A stretch of DNA of 64,000 nt from Laccaria trichodermophora. Its lineage: Eukaryota > Basidiomycota > Agaricomycetes > Agaricales > Hydnangiaceae. Location of the stretch: the NCBI GenBank assembly GCA_018417955.1, contig JACTVC010000021.1:186001-250000 (forward strand), given 5' to 3'. Below are positions 43,441 to 55,430 of this stretch, in pieces. Both the position numbers and the translations under genes were made by a program. Below the pieces are notes generated by a model. That model had not been told where the DNA came from. It saw only the letters and a list, made by a program, of their open reading frames with translations, and did not search any database. How positions within the stretch are numbered: position 1 is the first letter of the stretch; each line of letters starts with the position of its first letter.

Positions 43441-44214
43441 CCCTCAATGTGAAGCATTGGGGGGATCCTCGTGGTGATGAAGTCGTTGAAGGTCGATCAA
43501 CTTCTGTATTCGCTACCTCCTCCGCTGACATTGCAACAGGGCATCGGCATCGTCGAATGTCAATTGCCTATCGATATCGAGGGCGTCAAGGACGTACACC
43601 TCGAACGTGCCTCCCATTCCCTCCTCATGTTGGTCGATGGATGAGAGTCCTCCGCCTATCCTTGCCGCCAGCCATCTTTCCTTTCGGCAGTAGGGTGTCT
43701 CCTGCGAAATACTACGACTACTACTACAACGGCGACGAAGATGACGAGTGAATGGCGATCGTGTGATTCTGCGACTTCTGGAGGGTCGCTGATCAAAACC
43801 TATGGGAGCAACGCTGGGTATTCCGATGTATGTGTCCTGCCCCTTAGAGTATAGCAAGGACTAACGGACCTCAAGCACAGAATTATGGCTTGAAGATAGC
43901 TTCAACGCAGCCCCAGGATCCACTCCGTATCGCCTGCGTTCTGGCGACATGTCTTGTTTGGGGGGAACTCTCTACTCGTTCGGGGTAAGTCCCAGGTACT
44001 GTTATCCCATTGAACGCTCACTAAGGTTGGTGGTTTAGGACGATGCCGAGCGAGTAGGCTGCCTTCCTTCATCAAACCCGTTGCTCCAGTGTGGACCCAT
44101 GTTGACATCATGCGTAACACTTCATTGTACACCGCGTATGTCTCTTGACGCTCTGCTCTAGTTCGCGGAAGGGTCAAGTCGGTCCTAGTTTCCGTTCGTA
44201 AGACTAGACAAACC
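43441..44214. other. Unassigned stretch between family C relic and SAM fragment
   Basis: Short frames on both strands (for example a plus-strand frame at 43449-43751 with an Asp/Tyr-rich end) have no recognised domain. Probably decayed middle parts of the SAM-family gene. Confidence 0.35.
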
Positions 44215-44640
44215 AAGCATCGTGGACCTCCTCCTCTCCCACCCTCGCACACAGGAGCTGAAGCGTGGGAGCTGGATTTGGGGGAGACTGTTAAATGTGT
44301 TGGAGCTACGTTCGCTGGTGGTGTTGGAGGAAGGAAGTGGTGCCTTCAGGATGGGGAGGGGGAGGAAGGTTCGTGCGAAGGTTGGTGGTGCTGGTGAGAT
44401 TTGGGGTGGGAGATACTTTCCCGTCAAAAAGAGATCGAGATCATAAAACTCATAAACCAGGATTCAATTCAGAAAGTAAACGCGCGCGTGTGCGAGAGTT
44501 TTGGGTTTTGTTCGGGTACACCTCTGATACAGTAGTTACTTATACCTTACTTGACACTCTTAGCAGGACTGAACGTTTGAAAGGTCCAACAGTCACCAAT
44601 TGCAAGTTGCGATGTCTACTTCGTTTTTCATGATCAGTTT
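44215..44640 (+). pseudogene. SAM/coiled-coil gene, unit 5, 3' relic
   Basis: Frame-shifted remains of the AWELDLGETVK-CVGA segment, the arginine/lysine-rich stretch after it, and the terminal region with the GTCTACTTCGTTTTTCATGA word found at the 3' end of most units. No open frame of useful length. Confidence 0.5.
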
Positions 44641-44732
44641 CTCGTTTCTTGTGTTACATATATTGTATGTACTGATACATATAATACATATGTTTCATTC
44701 TGAAAGTATTCACTTTCTTCAATATTCACCAA

Positions 44733-46199
44733 TCATTCAAGAGAAATATAACCTAGCAAAACATTTGGTGAATATCAAATACTCCGACAGGGGGCCCGGG
44801 GAGGAGACCACTCACCGTCCCACACAACTGCCAAAGAAAATCAACAACCACCTAGCAACCCAAAGGCAAATCAGGGACTCACAGCCTTTTTCACCTTTGG
44901 AATTGATCACCATGTATCCTGAAGCAAGGTCTGTTCCGACAAAGCGTCAGCAGACGGGTGACAAAGCAGAAAAGGAAAAGAAATACAGTTGTTAGTGGGG
45001 CGTCTCATGGAGACAACGACTCCGTCCGTGTAAACGATCTCATCTTTGTTTATTGCTAGCCAGGTGGGACGGTCTCCCGGGTAGTCTGCAGTGGGGTTTC
45101 ATAGAATAAAATTCGGATTATCTCAGGGACTGTTAGATTCACCGTAAGTTAAAGTTAACCGAGCGCGTTTTGTGAATTTTAAATCTGGTCCATCTGAAAG
45201 AGCACGGTTTGTTGCTGCAGTGTCTACTGGATATTCACTGAGGACTTTACCTGGTGTAGATTTAGCCTCTTGGTCCGCTGCCGCATTGGCGGTTGCATTG
45301 ACAAGTGCCACGGGATCACCTTCATCACTACCTGGATAACTTGTGTCACCTTGGAAGGATATCACATCGGTGTCGCTCATGGCAGCGTCACTGTTTACAT
45401 CTTCGAAGAGTTCCATGTCCTTGTAGAGTGCATGACCTGGCGTGACGAGACCTTCAACTTTTGCGATGCGTGCTTTCAAAGATCCAGCAGTTTGAGGGGG
45501 TGCGATGAAGAGGGTGTTGATGCGCCCTAAGGAAATATCACTTTTGTCAAAGGACGTCTTTGCCTGTTGATCTCCTCCTTCTGCTGAGTAAACACGATAG
45601 TATACTGCAAAGCTAATGAGTGCACTATTTGGGTAGGAGACGTTGACAAGACTTGCCGTAGTGGATATCAGTACTATCATCAGAGCGTTCCGGTAGCTTC
45701 TCTAACTGCGAGACCCCCTTCGTTCTCTTCTCTGATTCGACCACCAACACGATCGGATCTTGTTCGGACATGCCTGGCCCAGAAGGAGCGAACAAAGAGA
45801 GGCGGGCAGAGTCTTCTTTGGGTTCTGGGCTTGAGAGCTGTGTGAAGAGGAGCGCCTTGTTGGGCTCCGACAGACCCTCAAGTTTGCATAAGGACCACTT
45901 GATAGATGCCACGGTATGAGGAGGGGCAAAGGATTTCGACGGAATGCGACCAATGTAACGGTCGTTGTCGTAGAAGGCGTGATTTGATTCGAATGCACCG
46001 AGTTTGGTGTATAGACGGTAATATACTGGCGAGTAGATTAGGCCAGAAAGTAGAGTTTTCGGGATAGCGGCGCACCATAGCGGCTAGGACCTGTCCTTTC
46101 CGTTGACTTTTCTCCTTTCACTGCTGATTCTGTACCCCCTTTGCCATCTACAGAGGGAGCGGAACTGGACGTATGATCACGACCAGGCAGAGTAGACAT
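44733..46199 (-). CDS. Family A protein, copy 6
   Basis: Function unknown. Seven exons (46076-46199, 45657-46025, 45143-45604, 44987-45085, 44883-44930, 44816-44827, 44733-44752) join to 377 aa, no stop. The leader is MSTLPGRDHTSSSAPSVDGK. Domain 1 has IGRIPSKSFAPPHTVASIK and one extra Ser near its end (SDDSTDIHY); domain 2 has LGRINTLFIAPPQTAGSLK and a Ser insertion (DTSYPGSDEG). Exon 4 is YPGDRPTWLAINKDEIVY, exon 5 LASGYMVINSKGEKG, the end VWDGYISLE. GC donor in intron 2. Divergent from the SAM relic of unit 6, with the conserved block near 46285-46400 between them. Confidence 0.72.
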
Positions 46200-46966
46200 T
46201 GCCGTTTTCAACCAAGACCTGGCCGCCATATTAGCAAGATGCGATTGTAGGAAACACTTCGGAGACACCTTCATCATGCGCCCAGAATCCACGAGGCATT
46301 GGCGCTTATGCATCAACCGTTACCTCGGTGCCAGAGCACGTACGATGTTCTCAAGTTGAACGAGTAGCTCCGCCCTCCCTCCACTGCCCACTGGCCTGTC
46401 AACCTCTCAACTTCCCCAGTGCCTAAAAAGTACGAAGAGCGTCGGAGCGCAAGTTCATGTCGGTCGACGAACACCCGGGAGAGTAGTGGAATTGATACAG
46501 CTCTGGCGGTGCGATTGGCAGTGGAGGAATACAGTGGTTATTGGGGAAGCCGTGCGCGTGAGGACTGAATACTGAAGTACTGACGGCCTGTACGAGTCTT
46601 TTATCAATTCCAGTGCCACACGCTCATATCCTACCCGGCCACTCCAGTCGGGGAGGTCGTTGACAGCACCTCGAAGGAGGATCCTCGACTTGAACTTGGT
46701 GCAGGTCAAAGCCACGGCGCTGACTTCAGATTCACTACCACGGTCCACCTTAACCACCTCAGAGTCGATCCCGCACATCTTTCACATCTACCTTTTCATT
46801 CCCCCGCACCAGTTCGCCTACAAAGGAGCCTACCTCCATCAAACCCTCATCAAACGCAGTAAACCAAACGCACACAAAGGCATCCTTTCTCGCTCTTCTT
46901 GAATCTTCCCCACCGTATCACCAAGTCCATAGTACCACGCGCACGCAGCATCACCCCATCCTGCCT

Positions 46967-49180
46967 ATGCTTTCGCCAAGTGGTCAGATGTCTCCGGCGA
47001 AAAATAAGCTCCCTAAAGAGAGCAGGCATAGATACAGCGGGTGCCTGACGTCCGAAGATCCCAGGTCCTTGCCCGTACCTCCCTCAAGGTCTCCGTCTCC
47101 TTCACCCGCGGGTGAAGATGAAGAAGACGATACCCCGCGCATGCGTCCAAGGACGAAACGCGCTGATACCCTTCCTTCGTCTGCCATACCCAAACCTTCA
47201 AATACCGGAAGACCCCAAAACGTGGTCAGCGATGCACCTAGCCGCATACCTCTCCTCCACGCTCCACGGGGAGGTTACGACGCGTGATGTCATTGCGTTC
47301 GTCAAGGAGAAGCAGATAACGGGGAAGACGTTTTTCAAGTTGAATGAGGGTAATTTTGGAGGGGTACGTGTCCCTCCTGTCCTTGGTTTCGTTTCTACCT
47401 AGTCCTAATTATTGTATTGGATATAAAGGTCCGAACTACATACCAACAACCCTCCCCTCTCCGCCTCCCGCTCCCTTTGTCAAAACGGCCTACGAGGTCG
47501 GATGTGGGGGTTCGAGTCGGGCCATAATATCCTTGTTCATTCTTCACAACACAACGATCTCTCATCCAACTTTGCCAACGTTGATGTGGGGAGGAGAAGC
47601 AGAAACACCAAATTCAATTGGGCATCCAAGGGCAATGGGAGAGATAAAGGCATGATAGCGTCCCTCGAACGACGCTTGAGCCCAGAGGACGACGACAACG
47701 ACGATGGGAGGAAGGAGAGCTCATCGAATAAGGGCCAACGAGACTCAACGTCGGATTCTCCGACTAATGTCCAGCGACATTCCGTGTCTTACTTACATTC
47801 ACCCAACACGAGATTTTATGTAGTGTCAATAGGAGAAGAAGCAAACCAATTGGCCCACCAAGCTCGTCTCATGCCTTACGCTTACGCCTGAACATACCGG
47901 CTCTGGCTCGCGCTCTCCATTTGTACCTACCGGGTCTCCATTTTTTTCCACTGTGTTACCGATCCGTTCAGCAGGCACGGATTTGCCATTCGTTTCTACG
48001 CCGCCATCTGCTTCCACAGGCACGGGGTTTCCGTTCGCTCAAGTTCCAATTGGTACAGGACGAATGTACGAGTTTGTGCACCGCCATGTGCCTCTACGTT
48101 CATCTTTTCTCCTAACGGGATCTTCAGGTTCCGTGCCGCCATTCGGTGCAATTCCGATCCCATTAGGCGTTGGTGGTCCAGGCCAACAACACGCACGTCC
48201 CCTTCCTCTGCCGCTACTTAACGGACACTTTCTCAAGACCCCCCTCTTTCCGATGCTGGTGTGGGTGGGGCAAGGAAGCGGGAGGGCATTCCGACGACGG
48301 TGACTGATTCTGGGTCTGTGATACATCTTCCTCGGCCACGGCCTGGCGTTGGAGTTGGGCTGGTTGGGTTTTATGATGTCCCGAGGGATGCGCTCGATGA
48401 TGATGTTCCGAGAGATACGTCTGGTGCTGGTCCTGGCGCGCAGACTGAGCCAGATACGGACACAGAAGGAGACTATGACACCGCTCCTTCTCAACTATCC
48501 GAAGACGATGGTGCGGACGAACTGAGCATGGGGGACCTCCTCCTCCTCTCCCACTCTCCTGCAGACATTTTAACAAAAGCTGAAGCGTGGGAGCTGGGGT
48601 TGGGTGAAACTCTTAAGCGTGTTGGAGCTGAAGTACAAGTGGAATGGAGGTTGTTAGGACGGGGAGGAGGAAGGTTTGTGCGAAGGTTGGTGGGTGTAGA
48701 TCCATCAAGGAGAAAGACAAAGACGAAGATGAAGGGAAAGGGAAAGCCGAAGGAACAGGGAAGGAGAGTGCAGAAGAAAGAGTAGAAGGGAAGGGGAAGG
48801 CTTAAGAAAGCATAAAGACGACGAAGAGATACCAAACGAGAGGGAACGCATAGTCGATGAGAGTGGGAAACCCGACGCGATCTGTACCTATCAACAGGCG
48901 GACGGGGGAGTTGTACTTGGCCTGTGTGCTGTTGTATTGAAGGTGCTTGTGAGGAAATTGACTGGGGTTGGGTTGAATAGGAGGAGCAGGAGGTAGTATT
49001 GCTGCTTGAATGGCCGATTTTGGACCTCGTTGGGAGATACTTTCTTCTGGCCTATGTTTGACTTTATGATCTTTACGACTTCTCATGACCCCCTTTTCTC
49101 CGACGCTGACGAAGAAATGAACGCTCACGTATCCAAGAGTTTTGGCTTTTTTTAGTATAAATCTATGATATAGTTACTTC
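46967..49180 (+). pseudogene. SAM-domain/coiled-coil gene, unit 6 (most complete copy)
   Basis: Order of parts: Ser/Pro-rich N-terminus from ATG 46967 (KLPKESRHRYSG); SAM domain at about 47180-47350 ('DPKTWSAMHLAAYL', 'DVIAFVKEKQITGKTFFKL'); intron from 47361 to about 47430; SAM end and linker 'SASRSLCQNGLRGRMWGF'; Asp/Glu/Lys-rich segment (47630-47790); Pro/Ser/Thr-rich repeats 'PFVSTPPSASTGTGFPF'; acidic stretch; 'KAEAWELGLGETLKRVG' with 'GGRFVRRLVG'; a Lys-rich end; remains of the hydrophobic tail near 48900. Against the unit 7 copy the N-terminus has one extra base (47170-47205) that throws the SAM domain out of frame. SAM domains mediate protein oligomerisation; the role of this family is unknown. 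Confidence 0.6.
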
Positions 49181-49402
49181 TACCTTATATATCGAGTTTC
49201 TGTGGCTTCAACCAGGCTTCGACAGTCAGCAATTGCAAGATGCAATATGCGCTTCCTTTTTCATGATCACTGAGTCTCACTGAGTCCTCGTTTCTTGTGT
49301 TGCATATTGACATATTGACAGAACTACGGTACGGTAAATCGACCCCTTCTGAGCCCAAATCCTGACATATCCCATTCTGAAGGCATACATTCTCTCTGAA
49401 GT

Positions 49403-50844
49403 TCAAAGCAATTTAATACAAGCTGGTGAATGGTGGATATCAAACACTCCGATGGCAGAGGGAGGAGACAACTCACCCCTCGCCACAACTGCCAAAGAAA
49501 ATTAACAACCACCTGGTAGCCCAAACGCAAATTGGAGACTCACAGCCTCTTTTACCCTTAGAATTAATCGCCATGTATGCTGGATAAGACGCTGTCACGA
49601 CAAAGCGTCAACAAATATGTGACGAAGCAGAAAAGGAAAGAAATACTGTTGTCAAGGGACCTTGCAGAGACGACAACTCCATCCGTGTAAACGATCTCAT
49701 TTGTGTTTCTTGATAGCCAGGATTGATCGTCTGACGCTGTGGTGGGATACAACAGGATGAGAGTCACATTATCTCAGAAACTGTTACTCACTCCAAGTAT
49801 CAAAAAACTGAGCGCGTTTCGTGAATTTTGAATCTGGTACATCTGAAAGAGCACGTTTTGTTGCCACAGTGTCTAGTGGAGATTCACCATGATATTTACC
49901 TGATATAGGATTAGCCTAAGTTTGGTCTGCAGTTGTATTGGTGGTTGCATTGACAAGGGCTACAGGATCGCCTTGGTCGCTACCCGGATAGGGGTCATCT
50001 CGGAAGGATATGACATCGGTGTCGCTCATGGCAGCATCACTATCCGTGTCTTGGAAGAGTTCCATGTCGTTGTAGAGCGCATGACCGGGCGTGACAAGGC
50101 CTTCAATTTTGGCGATGCATGCTTTTAAAGACCCAGCGGTATGAGGGGGAGCGATGAAGACGGCGTTGATGCGCCCTAACGACATGTCACTCTCATCAAA
50201 GGACGTCTTTGGCTTTTCATCTCCTTCTGATGAGTAAAGGCGATAGTACACTGCAAAGCTAATAAGTGCATTATTTGGATAGGAGACGTCGCCAAGACGT
50301 ACCGTAGTGGATATCAGTATCATCAGAGCGTTCCGGGAGCTTCTCTGACAGTGTAATGTTCTTGGTCCTCTTTTCCGACTCGACAATCAGTGCAATCGGA
50401 TCTTGTTCGGATAGGCCTGGCCCAGAAGAAGCGGACAAAAAGAGGTGCGCAGAGTCTTCTTTGGGTGCTGGGCTTGAGAGCGGTGTGAAAAGAAGGGCCT
50501 TGTCGGGCTCCGAAAGGCCCTCAAGTTTGCACAGGGAGCGCTTGATAGACGCCACCGTGCGAGGAGGGGCAATAGATTTTGACGGAATGCGGCCAATGAA
50601 ACGGTCGTTGCAGTAGAGGGCGTGATTTGATTCAAATGCACCGAGTTTGGTGTATAGACGGTAATATACTACACGAGTGGATTAGGCCATTGGAGCCAGG
50701 AGTTGAGTTTCCGGGATAGGGCGCACCGTAGTTAGGACCTGTCCTTGTCGTTGGCTTTCCATCTTGAGATGCTAATTCTGCACCTCTGCCGTCTAAGGAC
50801 GGAGTGGAATTGGACGGATGATCATGACCAGGCAGAGTAGACAT
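49403..50844 (-). pseudogene. Family A, copy 7 (premature stop)
   Basis: Exons 1-2 (50727-50844, 50303-50668) read normally: MSTLPGHDHPSNSTPSLD, then IGRIPSKSIAPPRTVASIK. Exon 3 (from 50250) has domain 2 with 'LGRINAVFIAPPHTAGSLK' but a TAG at 49916-49918 where other copies read on (ADQEAKSTPGK). Downstream of the stop the frame stays recognisable (PLDTVATKRALSDVPDSK), and exons 4-7 with their splice sites can be found down to 49403. This is the one copy whose intron 2 donor is GT (GTACGT) instead of GC. The lesion looks recent. Confidence 0.7.
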
Positions 50845-51329
50845 AGCTGCTTTTAACCAGCACCTGTTGAAATGTCAGCAAGACGGGCGATTGAAGGAAA
50901 GAGTTATCGGACATACCTTTATCATCCACGAGGCATTGGCGCTTATGCTGTCACCTCGCTGACAGAGCAAGTCAGATGTTCTAACGTTAAAAGAGTAGCT
51001 CCGAGTCCGCCTTTACTCCATCCAGCGCATGAACTGGCCTTCCGACCTGAAGCTCCTAACTTCCTGGGTGGAAAAGTAGTAGTACTTGAGAATCCAAAAT
51101 TCTGGAAGTGGAGAAAGTACAGGGTTGAGAGCGCAAGCGCGTTTGAGTGCGGGAATGACGCGCACCGATGCCCATAAGATTCCAGTTCAGCGTGGTGAGC
51201 CTTCCAATGCATAGTTGTTATCTAGTCAGGCACACGGGCGCCTCTCCAGTCGTCCGCAGGTACCAGACAAGTCGTTGACGTCACGGCGCAAAGATGTGAA
51301 CAACATGAGCACTTGAGCGCTGATCAAAC

Positions 51330-52062
51330 AACTTGAAGTTGAACTTGGTTGACAAAGGTTGTAACGAATGGCAAGTCGAAGCCTTTGCGTTGAGTCTTGT
51401 GATCAGATCCCGCACATCTTCCACATCCACCTATTCATTCCCCCGCCCAAGCTCACCCACAAAGGACCCATCTTCCATCGTCACGCGTCATGCATCATGC
51501 CCAATCCCTCATCAAATGCAGTAAAACCAAACGCAGACTCCTACGCCATAAAACAATATCCACAAGGTCCTTTGTCGCTCTTCCTCTTCACCGCAACAGC
51601 AATCCATAGTACCACACTCTCACAGCATCACTACGTCCCATCGACGCCTTCTCCGTGTTGCCGGGTGTCTCCAACGGAATATAAGCTTCCTAGAGAGAGC
51701 AGGCATAGATATAGTAGGAACTTGACGTCCGAGGAATCTAGGTCTTTGCCGGTGCCGCTCTCACTCATGACTAGTGTCTACCGTGACAGCTCCTCTCATC
51801 AAATGGCGTGAAGACCCACGCATACGCGCATCCTTGGAAAAACAAAACACGCTGATACCCTTCCTTCCTTTACCATTTCCACCCTCGAAATACCAGAAGA
51901 TCCGAAAATTACGAGTCCTGGAGTTTACGTTAGACTCGTTGCCAGTCTCCTTGGGTGCGAAAATGTGGAAAAAAAAATGAGTGTGGAGAGAATTAGCACC
52001 TAAGGAGACTGGTACAACTTAACCGTGAAGGAGCACATGGGGATTTCAAGGTCCGAACATCC
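51330..52062 (+). pseudogene. SAM-domain gene, unit 7, 5' part only
   Basis: N-terminal codons match unit 6 (KLPRESRHRYSR and SEESRSLPVP). The start of the SAM domain reads DTLPSFTISTLEIPEDPK near 51868-51910, in frame with the N-terminal LPS, after which the domain is destroyed. The GGTCCGAAC acceptor word of the next exon is still present at about 52049. Beyond about 52065 the sequence changes to the block with the helicase. A hairpin (CCAGTCTCCTTGGGTGC at 51942, inverted at 51996) lies in the damaged part. Confidence 0.55.
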
Positions 52063-52186
52063 GTTTTAGGGCACGCATCAACGCACGCGATCACTACGCT
52101 CGCGCACGTCTGTTTCACAATATCATCATATCCACCTCTTAGACATAGTATTCAATAGCGTAGATGGTTCGTAGTAACTTTCCATC

Positions 52187-54143
52187 ATGTCTGGACCTTC
52201 AGCCCGTGAACAGGATCGCGTTCGCAAGCCTACAATTCGTCAATTTAAAGAATTTGAACTCGACTTACCATATCTTTCCCGACTTTCAGAAGAAAAATTC
52301 GGCAAGAAACCTTTTGGATGGCAATTACAAGCGGCATCTGCCAGTCTGCAAGGGAAAGACCTTATTCTGGATGTTGGAACTGGTAATGGAAAGACTTTGG
52401 TGTTCAACCTACCACTTCTCCTTGACCCAAAAGACATCAATATCATGGTGTCACCACTGTCTGCCCTCATGATAGATCAGGTATATCCATTGGATTCTGT
52501 GTTTCATGCTCCATCTAACTAGGAATTTATGACAAGGCCAGCTCGTCAATCCTGCCAACAGTTGCTGTTTGCAGTGAGACCATTGCAAAAATTGGTCGAG
52601 AGAAGATGTTCAATGTTTGTCTAATATTTTCATCTTTTGAAATTCCTTCCACCTGAACAGCAATGAAAATTAGGCCATCATTGCTGGAGAATATCAACAA
52701 GTGATTGTCTCACCTGAAATCATTACTTCACCAACATTTCGTGCCACTATACTGTCCAAAAGCAACTTCACTTCTCGTTTACGCACAGTTTGCATTGACG
52801 AGGCTCATTGTGTCAGCCTCTGGGGTGGTAGCTTTCGGAAAGACTATGGAGAGCTTGGCTTTCTTCGTGGTGCGCTTCCCCCACATGTCACACTGGCTAT
52901 CGCATCGGTGACTTTGCCAGAGCACATTCTTGATGATCTCTGCGGCAAGTTACATCTCTCAAAAGATGCACATGTTGTTGGCTTGTCGAATGACCGTCCA
53001 AACGTTGCCCTCTCTTGTCGAACAATGCAACACCCTGCAGAATCCTTTGCAGACCTGCGTTTTCTCATCCCGGAACATGCTTCTGCAATTGAAGACATTC
53101 CAATTACACTTACATATTGTAATGAACGAGGGACTGCTGAACAAGCATATGACAGTTTATGTCGCTGGGCAGCTGATGCAGGCTTTGAAGATCCCTCAAG
53201 TTTTATTGTGTTCTATCATGCGAAAATTGGAACAGAAAGAAAGCATCAGATAGTCAAGGGGTTACGTGATGGAAGCATCCGAATTGGGATATGCACTGAG
53301 GCACTCGGAATGGTGTGTTAAAGTTCAATATCAATACCAGTCATTGAGTACTCACCTGTTTTCGAGGGATGTGATATGCGCAACATCAAGAGGGTGCTTC
53401 TGTGGGGCCTACCACCATCATTCTGTGCACTAGCTCAGCGTGCAGGTAGAGCAGGGCGAGATTTTGCAACAGATGCAGAAGCCATTTTAATCGTGTCCCC
53501 GACAACACTCAAGGAGGGATTATCTGAGGCTGATATTGAAGAAGGCCTGCAGAGAGTTCTACAATCAGACGAGAGTGAAAATCGAAATGAGGAGGACACC
53601 ACGGATTTGGCTGCTGCCGAAGTGCAACTCACCGAAGGCAACGAGACCATTTCCATTGAGGAGGTTGGTGTTCGTCTTGGCCATGACAGTGGAGAAGAGG
53701 ATGCACCCACCTCATCTACATTGAAAAAAACGAGACGGAAACATACTGCACAAGACTTTAATTCACGCGAGGTAAAGTTCTTGAATCTCTTTGTCGCCGG
53801 CCGACAATGCCGGCGCAAAATCTGGGATGACTTCTTTTCTAATGACAAAAAACGTGAGCCAGCATTCATTCATAACTCTCAACTACTACTTATGCCTCAC
53901 CTGACAGTTCAATTGAGCTATCCGACAACAACAACCTTCCAATCCAGACCGAACATGCGTTGCTGTGATGTTTGTTCACCTGAACGCTTCATCATTGAGA
54001 CCATTATGCTTGAGAAGCGTCCTGGTCTTACTCGTGGCCGTAAACGAAAACTGCCTACCCGGCTAGCTGAATCTGGCAATGTTGATGTTGTCCCAAATGA
54101 CCATACATGCCTTCTCGCGGACCAAAGACCGGATGCCTTGTAG
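52187..54143 (+). CDS. RecQ-like ATP-dependent DNA helicase, C-terminus replaced
   Basis: Four exons (52187-52480, 52537-52614, 52674-53312, 53367-54143) join to 595 aa. Helicase motifs: Walker A 'DVGTGNGKT' (about residue 63), motif Ib-like 'QVIVSPEIITSP', motif II 'CIDEAHCVSLWGG', motif III 'ASVTLPEH', motif V 'CTEALGMGCDMRNIKR', motif VI 'QRAGRAGRD'. This matches the superfamily 2 RecQ-like helicases that are multiplied in Agaricomycetes, often in transposon-rich DNA. Introns 1-2 were placed to keep the frame (acceptors ACAAG and TTAG). The acidic tail and 'CCDVCSPERF' Cys segment follow. The last ~27 residues are read antisense through the DUF6589 gene, so the natural C-terminus is lost at about 54060. 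Confidence 0.75.
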
Positions 54144-55048
54144 CCGTTCTTTCCCCATGAGTTTGATCTTGTCCATTGCGGATGAGTACGAGAGAGAGAA
54201 GCCCGCGTGATTGAGTACGTTGAAAAGCGAGCGAGACGCTCCACTTGCGAGGAGGTAAATGGATGTGACCAGCTGAAACTCGCTTGCCCTTTCGTTCTTT
54301 GTTTGGGCAATGATACACATGACGGTGCTAAGAACCTAAATAATATCAGAACCAATTGAGACGAATGAAGAAAAAAGTCAAGGCTACTTACGACATCCTT
54401 TTTCTTGCGTTGCTCGAGCGTCGCGTCCGCAGAATACCCGCTCAGATTGCAGAGAAAAGAAAAGAAATTTGGTGCAGCGGTTCGCGCGTCAGCCAAGAGG
54501 GCGGCGAGAGAAAAGTCCTCGAGGATGTTTGTGATGTTCTTGTCCCTGTTTGGCTGCAGTACAGAGGCAAGTCGAACTCCTTCTTCAATGAGCAGGGTCT
54601 TCAGTCTAGCAGCCATCCAAGCATCAGTTGCTCCAGGTTGACGCTGGTGAATGGACTCGATGATATGGCTGCTGTGATGAGAGAGCATTTGGGTGACCTG
54701 GGATGAAAGCTGTCGGTCGTTGGTGGCCAGGAGTTCGGATAGATATGCGTAGAGTGTCGGATAGCCTGCTGCAATCCGAGCCTGTTCCATCCGCCTCAAG
54801 CGCTCAGTTGCCTGCCTCTCCTTCTCTTCCTCAGCCTGCCTCAACCTCAGCTCCTCTTCTTGAGCCCTCTCCTTTTGCTTTTCAATCCAAGATTGGCGCG
54901 CTTCGTTGAGTTGGGCCAGTGTAACATCCTTGAGAACCTGCCGCCGCACTCGTTTGACTGTTGATGTTGGTGGTGTGGTGTATGGAATGAAGGTGCTGGC
55001 AGGTGGGGAATTTTCATCGGAAACAGGTCTTTTTCGAGGAGTAGACAT
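54063..55048 (-). pseudogene. DUF6589-family gene, N-terminal fragment
   Basis: Reads from ATG 55048. A Lys/Arg-rich leader (MSTPRKRPVSDENSPP) is followed by a long Glu/Arg/Gln coiled coil (about residues 45-90, for example 'EEELRLRQAEEEKERQ'), a helical part, then across an intron (GTAAGTAG to TATTTAG, about 54321-54393) the family block 'VMCIIAQTKNERASEFQL', 'SIYLLASGASRSLFNVLN' and 'MVIWDNINIA'. In complete family members several hundred residues follow. Here the frame stops at TAG 54063-54065, exactly where helicase sequence begins on the other strand. DUF6589 proteins are uncharacterised and common in mushroom genomes. Confidence 0.7.
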
Positions 55049-55082
55049 TAAAAAAAGGTTCGAGGTGATGAACGTAGTAAAT

Positions 55083-55325
55083 TCATGTATATTCGCGTAG
55101 ATAATCGTCGAAATCAGGCCTACGCGTCAAGAACACGTCGTCCCAAAACGGATAATCGGACTTCGAAATTCCCGTGTACTCTTTCACGGTTAAGTTGTAC
55201 CAGCCGTTCTGGTGGCTAATTCCATCCCACACATCACATATATATTTTTCTGCCACCAGAACGGTTGGTCTCGAGCCTAAGTTTACATAAGGAATCGTTC
55301 TTATACAGACCTGTTTTTTTGTCAC
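55083..55325 (-). other. Unrecognised short frame, possible exon remnant
   Basis: An 80-codon minus-strand frame with a protein-like composition ('RPTVLVAEKYICDVWDG', 'YPFWDDVFLTRRPDFDDY') ending in TGA just upstream of the DUF6589 fragment. I recall no family with certainty. It may be a degraded exon carried in the same block. Confidence 0.3.
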
Positions 55326-55354
55326 ACTATTCTTTGAGAGCTATAGACAAACAG

Positions 55355-55430
55355 TACCAAACAGGTGTCAATTTTGAACTGAAAAGTGGATGTCCACTTT
55401 TCAGTTTGAAGTTTGTAGATGTTTGTCTCG
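55355..55430. repeat. Palindromic hairpin element, copy A
   Basis: Core AACTGAAAAGTGGA-TG-TCCACTTTTCAGTT is a perfect 14-bp inverted repeat around TG, extended by imperfect pairing (CAAACAGGTGTCAATTTTG against GAAGTTTGTAGATGTTTG). Almost the same sequence recurs at 61014. Confidence 0.75.

Noticed and set aside
52671..52673. Apparent in-frame TAG before exon 3 of the helicase
   Set aside because: The TAG is better read as the intron acceptor; using it joins exons 2 and 3 in phase.
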